Source: Actinocatenispora comari
Lineage (GTDB): Bacteria; Actinomycetota; Actinomycetes; Mycobacteriales; Micromonosporaceae
Assembly (NCBI RefSeq): GCF_017312725.1
Contig: NZ_BOPO01000008.1
Location: forward strand, 1-64,000
DNA length: 64,000 nt
Direction: 5' to 3'
A program made the position numbers and the translations under genes. Below, piece by piece: positions 59,862-64,000 of the stretch. Below the pieces are notes generated by a model. The model was not told the DNA's origin. It saw nothing but the letters and a program-made list of their open reading frames with translations, and ran no database searches. The stretch's first letter is position 1; the number at the start of each line of letters is the position of its first letter.

Positions 59862-60794
59862 GTGCGGGTGGTACGGGGCGGGTTGTGGTTGCTGACGCTC
59901 GTCGTGCTGGCGTGGGCGGCGGTGCGGGTCGCCGGGGTGCTGCCGCCGTGGCCCGGTGTCGCGGTGCTGGCGCTGACGCCGTGGGCGGTGCTCGCCGCCG
60001 CGGTGGTGGCCGTGCTGGCGCTGCTGATGCGGGCGGTGTGGGCCGGACTGCTGGCCGCGGTGGCGATGCTGGCGCTGGTCGCGATGGTGTTCCCGCGGGT
60101 GTGGGGGTCCGGTGAGGAGCGGGCCGGCCAGCAACTGCGGGTGATGACCGTGAACCTGCGGATCGGCGGCGCCGACGCCGGCGACGTGCTGCGGCTGGTG
60201 GAGGCGGGCAAGGTCGACGTGCTGGCGCTGCAGGAGTTCACGGCCTCGGCGCAGCGGCGACTCGACCGCGCCGGGCTCGACCGCCGGCTGCCGCACCACG
60301 TGACCGATCCGGAACCGTACGCCGCGGGTTCCGCGCTGTACTCCCGGTTCCCGCTGTCCGACGAGCGGACGCCGACCGGGATCGGCGGGTTCGCGCAGGC
60401 GTCGGCCACGGTGACGATGCCCGGCGGTACCCGGATCGCGCTGCGTTCGGTGCACCCGTGCTCGCCGTACACCGCGGACCACCAGAGCTGCTGGAGCCGG
60501 GGCATCGCGACGGAACCGGCGGCCACCCCGCACGGCGTGCGGCGGGTGCTGCTCGGCGACTTCAACGCCACGCTGGACCATCCGCCGCTGCGCCGGCTGA
60601 TCGCCACCGGGTACCGCGACGCGGCCGACGTGACCGGTTCCGGGCTGCGCCCGACCTGGCCGGACGACCCGTTCCCGGCGGTCACCCTCGACCACGTGCT
60701 GGCCGACCGGCGCCTCGCCGTGCACGCGTACCAGGTGCGCCGGGTCGCCGGCACCGACCACCGCGCGGTGCTCGCCACCCTCGTCGTCACCTGA
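59862..60794 (+). CDS. Endonuclease/exonuclease/phosphatase-fold membrane protein
   Basis: A 310-residue protein. Three hydrophobic helices fill residues 5-80, and then the EEP catalytic domain follows with MTVNLRIGGAD (Asn), VLALQEFT (catalytic Glu, about 125), RVLLGDFNATLDHPPL (Asp/Asn, about 230), LDHVLADRRL and the catalytic His in GTDHRAVLATL near the end. This membrane-anchored layout with an outside-facing EEP domain is common in actinobacteria. It may act on phospholipid head groups or nucleic acid outside the membrane. GTG start. Confidence 0.88.
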   Translation: MRVVRGGLWLLTLVVLAWAAVRVAGVLPPWPGVAVLALTPWAVLAAAVVAVLALLMRAVWAGLLAAVAMLALVAMVFPRVWGSGEERAGQQLRVMTVNLRIGGADAGDVLRLVEAGKVDVLALQEFTASAQRRLDRAGLDRRLPHHVTDPEPYAAGSALYSRFPLSDERTPTGIGGFAQASATVTMPGGTRIALRSVHPCSPYTADHQSCWSRGIATEPAATPHGVRRVLLGDFNATLDHPPLRRLIATGYRDAADVTGSGLRPTWPDDPFPAVTLDHVLADRRLAVHAYQVRRVAGTDHRAVLATLVVT

Positions 60795-60899
60795 CCGGTA
60801 CGTGGCGGTCGGCCGTCCGGCCCGGCCCGGACCTCCGTGCCGGCCGGAGGCGCTGGCCGCCGGTTCGCTCGTGCCCGGCGGGCGTCGCGAACCGGCGGT

Positions 60900-61190
60900 C
60901 GGGCGCCGTCGAGTACCGGTCGCCGGCACCGGGCGGTGTTTCGCGATCGGATCGTCGGGCGTCGCGTTGTGCGTGTTCGGGGCGCCGCCGAGGGTCGGTC
61001 GCGAGGCGCCGGGCGGTGTTCGTGACTGGCTGGTCGGGCGTTGCGTCCGGCCGGTCGGCCGCCGCGAGCGCCGGTCGCAGGTACCCGGCCGCGTTTCGTG
61101 ACCGGGCGGTCGGGCGTTGCGTCCGGCTGGTCGGGCGCCGCGAGCGCCGGTCTTAGGCACCCGGCCGCGTTTCGTGACCGGCTGGTCGGC
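60900..61190. repeat. Decaying tandem array of 76-bp units
   Basis: The 407-nt gap between two convergent genes contains two close copies of a 76-bp unit (61032-61107 and 61108-61183). At least two more degraded copies lie to the left. Each unit starts near a ggtcgggcgttgcgtccgg-like motif. Open frames across it are composition artefacts. No gene is seen. Confidence 0.75.
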
Positions 61191-61201
61191 GCTGCCGGGG
61201 G

Positions 61202-61711
61202 TCAGGCGGCGCGGACCGGGCGGCGCATCGCGACCCGGGTGGCCGGGTCGAGGCCGAAGGCCACCTCGGCACGCAGCAGCGCCGCGAGGCCGGGACCGGG
61301 CGTGTCGATCTCGACGAAGCCGAGCCGCGCGTAGTACGGCGCGTTCCACGGCACGTCGCGGAAGGTGCACAGGGTCAGCGCGGGCAGACCGCGGGCGGCG
61401 GCCCAGCCGTCCACGTGGTCGATCAGCCCGGCGCCGAGGCCGCGACGGGCGTGGCTGGGCACCACGCTGAGCTGCTCGACGTGCGCCGCGTCGTCGACCA
61501 GGTCCACCAGCACGAACCCGACCGGTACCGGGCCGTCGGCGAGGACGAACGCGCGGCCGTCCCGGACGTACCCCAGGTACTGCTCGTCGGTCGGCACCGG
61601 GTTGTCGGCGATCCAGCCCAGCCCGACGGCGCGGAACGCGGCACCCGCGGCGACCTGGATCTCGGCGAGGGCCCGGACGTCGTCCATCGCCGCGGCCCTG
61701 ATCTGCATCAT
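61202..61711 (-). CDS. GNAT-family N-acetyltransferase
   Basis: A 169-residue acetyltransferase. Motif A is [23 protein letters not shown] (about 78-100), which carries the acetyl-CoA pyrophosphate loop R/Q-x-x-G-x-G/A. It is followed by [25 protein letters not shown], a typical motif B. The acceptor substrate is unknown. It is monocistronic and convergent with the EEP-fold gene across a repeat array. Confidence 0.9.
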   Translation of the reverse strand: MMQIRAAAMDDVRALAEIQVAAGAAFRAVGLGWIADNPVPTDEQYLGYVRDGRAFVLADGPVPVGFVLVDLVDDAAHVEQLSVVPSHARRGLGAGLIDHVDGWAAARGLPALTLCTFRDVPWNAPYYARLGFVEIDTPGPGLAALLRAEVAFGLDPATRVAMRRPVRAA

Positions 61712-61932
61712 CCGTCGACCCCATCACACCGCGCCGGCGCAGCGCACCCGGGTTCCTCCGGCCCCGGCGCGGTTCCGGAACGCCTTCGCCCAGCGATCCG
61801 GGCCGCTCGGCGGTCCAGCCGCAGGTCGGACCGTGGCCGGGCCGAGTCGCGGGCCGGGCCACTTCGCGCGGCGGGGCGGATTCGGGATCGCTCCGCGGCC
61901 GGGTCGTGACCGAGCGCCGCGATGCTGACCGC

Positions 61933-63840
61933 ATGCGTACCGTCGGTGTCGCGGCGCGGTGGGTGGCGCATCCGGTGACGCTCGCCGCCGCCGGCATCCT
62001 GCTGCTCAACGACCGGCTCGGCAAGTCGCTGTGGCCGGGCCCGGTCACCGGCAAGGTCAGCGACGTCGCCGGCCTGATCGTCGCCCCGGCCGCGCTGTCG
62101 GTGCTGGTGGCCCTGCTGGTACCGCGGGGATCGGTGCGGCTGGTCGGCGGCGTGGCGCTGGCGGCGACCGGTACCGGCTTCGTGCTGGCCAAGGTGACCG
62201 CGACCGGCAACGCGCTGGCGGTCGCCGGCTGGCAGCAGGTCGCCGGCAGCGCCCAGGTGGTGCGCGATCCGACCGACCTGCTCGCACTGCCGGCCGTGCT
62301 GGTCGCCGCCCTCGCCTGCCGCACCGTCGCCCGTCGTACCCTCGCCCGCGGCCCGGTGTCCACCCCGTCCCGCCCGCGCCGACCGGCCGCAGGCGGTGGC
62401 GCTGTTCGTCGGCCTGCCGACGGCGGCGCCGTCGACCCGGACGCTCCCGGCGGTGTCAGCGTCGACCCGGTTGCTGCTGGCGGTGTCAGGGTCGGCTCGG
62501 TTGCTGCTGGCGGTGTCCGTGTCGGCCGGGGCGCCGCAGGCGGGGTGGATGCGCGGCGGTCCGTCGTCGGCGGTGCCGCAGTTCCCCGCGCCGGGGCGGC
62601 GGGGGCGGCCGTTCGTCGTGGCACGTCGTTTGCCGCTGCGGACGTCGGCCGGTTCGCACGGTGGCGCCGGTCCGGTACGGCGCGGACGGCGGCACGGTGG
62701 GCCGGCGCTCTGCTGGGTGGGCCGCTCGTGCTGGTGGCGCTGGCCGGTACCTCGGTGGCGCCCCGGCCGTCGGTGACCAGGCTGCTCGCGGACGGGGACC
62801 GGGTCGTCGTGGCCGGCGACGCGATCCGGCCGGCGATCGGCACTCCGGACGGCGGCTGGCGGCGCCTCGGTGCGGCCGACGCGCGCCGGCTCGGCGTCGA
62901 TCGCAACCGTACCGAGTTGCCGCCCGCGCACACCCTGGCCTGTGTACCCGGCAGCACCGGGCACTGCTTCCGGATCCCCGGTGCCCCCGGCTACTCGGAG
63001 GCCGGCGGCCCGCCGCGCGGCGGTCGCAGCCTGTGGGTGCAGGAAACCCTCGACGGCGGCACCGGTTGGCGCACGGTGTGGCAGGTGCCGCCGGAACGCT
63101 GGGAGTTCCTGCGCCGGTCGCACGGCCTGACCGGCTCCGACGACAGGCTGCTGGCCAGCGCCGACATCCTGGTCCGGCCGGTCGCCGGCGGCTACCAGGT
63201 CGTCGTCGCGAACGGGGTGGACGGGCTCGCGGTCCGGGACCCGGACGGTGCCTGGCGACGCGTCGCGGTGCGGCTGCCGGAAACCAGCGCGCTCACCCCG
63301 CTGCCGCTCACCGGCTTCGCCATGGGGATCACCGGTCGGCTCATGCCAGCGCCGCTGACGGCGCTGCTCGGCACGTTGACGGCGTTGCTGGCGATGGTCA
63401 TCCGGCGTAACCAGCTCGCTCCGAGATCGGTGTCGGGCGGCGTGATCTCCGTGCTCGTGTCGACCGGGGTCGGTGGCCTCCTGATCGGTGCGATGGTGCT
63501 CGCTGTGGCCGACTTCCTGCAGGCGTGGCAGCTGATCGTGGCGTTCGAGGTGGCCGTCGTCGGGGGTACCGCGGCGGCGGCGCTGGCGCAGGGCGCGGTG
63601 CCGCGCCGACGGGCCTGGCTGCTGATCCTGGTGCCGGTGGTGGTCGGTGCCGGCTACGCGGCCCCGTACGTCGGCTGGTCGCTCGGGGTGCCGGCGGCAA
63701 TGCACACCGCGTCCCTGTTCGCGTTCGCCGCCGCCATGGATGGGTTGATCGCTTCGGCCGCGCTGGGCTGGTGGCTCGGCGACACACCGGTGCGGTCGGC
63801 CGCGGTGGACGTGCTCGCGGGGTACCGGCGGGCGGGGTAG
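61933..63840 (+). CDS. Polytopic membrane protein with 10-residue repeats
   Basis: A 635-residue membrane protein of unknown function. Four or five helices lie in the first 135 residues and four to five more after about 465. A soluble beta-rich domain (about 270-460, with DGDRVVVAGDAIRPAIGTPDGGWRRL and ILVRPVAGGYQVVVANGVDGLAVRDPDG) sits between them. A linker at about 160-215 is made of 10-residue units such as GGVRVGSVAA encoded by four 30-bp tandem repeats (62421-62540). The ATG at 61933 was chosen; an upstream in-frame ATG adds nine polar residues. Confidence 0.8.
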   Translation: MRTVGVAARWVAHPVTLAAAGILLLNDRLGKSLWPGPVTGKVSDVAGLIVAPAALSVLVALLVPRGSVRLVGGVALAATGTGFVLAKVTATGNALAVAGWQQVAGSAQVVRDPTDLLALPAVLVAALACRTVARRTLARGPVSTPSRPRRPAAGGGAVRRPADGGAVDPDAPGGVSVDPVAAGGVRVGSVAAGGVRVGRGAAGGVDARRSVVGGAAVPRAGAAGAAVRRGTSFAAADVGRFARWRRSGTARTAARWAGALLGGPLVLVALAGTSVAPRPSVTRLLADGDRVVVAGDAIRPAIGTPDGGWRRLGAADARRLGVDRNRTELPPAHTLACVPGSTGHCFRIPGAPGYSEAGGPPRGGRSLWVQETLDGGTGWRTVWQVPPERWEFLRRSHGLTGSDDRLLASADILVRPVAGGYQVVVANGVDGLAVRDPDGAWRRVAVRLPETSALTPLPLTGFAMGITGRLMPAPLTALLGTLTALLAMVIRRNQLAPRSVSGGVISVLVSTGVGGLLIGAMVLAVADFLQAWQLIVAFEVAVVGGTAAAALAQGAVPRRRAWLLILVPVVVGAGYAAPYVGWSLGVPAAMHTASLFAFAAAMDGLIASAALGWWLGDTPVRSAAVDVLAGYRRAG

Positions 63841-63875
63841 GCCCGGCTCAGCGAGCGGTGCGCGCCCGCGGCCGG

Positions 63876-64000
63876 TCAGCCCGCGTACGGGAGGGGTGGG
63901 AGGCCGCCGACGGCGGGGCGGTGGGTGAAGAGGGCGCCGGCGTACCGGTGCTCCTCGTCGGTGGCGTCCACGGTCGAGGTGGTGATGTAGAGGGTGGCCA
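63876..64000 (-). CDS. C-terminus of an SMP-30/gluconolactonase-like protein (5' part beyond the window)
   Basis: The minus-strand frame entering from the right edge encodes 41 codons, ATLYITTSTVDATDEEHRYAG and then ALFTHRPAVGGLPPLPYAG, before a stop at 63876. The pattern TLYITTS...YAGALF...GLPP.PYAG is typical for the last blade of SMP-30/regucalcin-type sugar lactonases. Only this end is visible, so metal ligands cannot be checked. Confidence 0.55.
   Translation of the reverse strand, partial: ATLYITTSTVDATDEEHRYAGALFTHRPAVGGLPPLPYAG

Overview
This is a very GC-rich window with actinomycete codon use, GTG/TTG starts and many 4-nt ATGA overlaps. The fasR-fabD-fabH-acpP-fabF operon, single-chain aceE, the DUF3052-ahpE pair and an AICE-type integrated element all fit a filamentous actinobacterium. 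I would guess Micromonosporaceae or a close relative, but that is an inference from gene content and style, not from a marker gene.

Layout. 1-4936 (minus strand): an MMPL transporter, a NarL-type two-component pair and a membrane protein cut by the window edge. 5203-12394: an orphan oligopeptide-binding lipoprotein, a PLP-dependent dehydratase with a divergent LysR regulator, then uronate dehydrogenase, an IclR regulator and a sodium:solute symporter, probably a sugar-acid uptake locus. 12462-18426: a methyltransferase and the type II fatty acid synthase operon with its PucR-type activator FasR. 18552-25203: small regulatory loci (hydrolase, Nudix, GntR with a frameshifted downstream gene, ECF sigma with a membrane partner, MerR, and an ABC exporter divergent from a TetR regulator with two clear operators).

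25292-36381 is the most coherent metabolic block. A GntR/FCD regulator and lutABC (L-lactate to pyruvate) run leftward. A six-gene operon runs rightward and encodes what looks like the non-phosphorylating L-fucose route: aldose dehydrogenase, lactonase, L-fuconate dehydratase, short-chain dehydrogenase and diketo-deoxyfuconate hydrolase, giving pyruvate plus L-lactate. The lactate would feed LutABC. A palindrome between the two arms can co-regulate them. The operon also carries an unexpected aldehyde:ferredoxin oxidoreductase (AOR) homologue with intact Fe-S ligands and large Ala/Pro-rich inserts. 36593-42238 holds a sugar-nucleotide epimerase-like gene, an OmpR-type two-component system, a DoxX protein and a secreted sialidase behind a recognisable promoter and operator. 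42541-48216 is housekeeping: aceE, a YjbQ protein, a membrane protein, DUF3052, ahpE and tRNA-Val(UAC).

48170-58363 is a 10.1-kb integrated conjugative element of the actinomycete (AICE, pSAM2-like) type in the 3' end of tRNA-Val, bounded by 53-bp perfect direct repeats. It carries int, xis, a RepSA-like rolling-circle initiator, an SpdB-like membrane protein, an FtsK-type DNA translocase and a chain of overlapping Cys-rich miniproteins. It also has a rightward cassette (67-aa protein, DUF6879 protein, HTH/DUF5753 regulator, Cys-rich 58-aa protein) and a 550-bp gene-free, strongly palindromic segment next to attR. After the element, 58385-64000 carries a DUF7660-like gene, a HAD protein, an endonuclease/exonuclease/phosphatase-fold membrane protein, a GNAT acetyltransferase, a polytopic membrane protein and the C-terminus of an SMP-30-like protein. 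Product names rest on motif recognition by eye; no database search was run.
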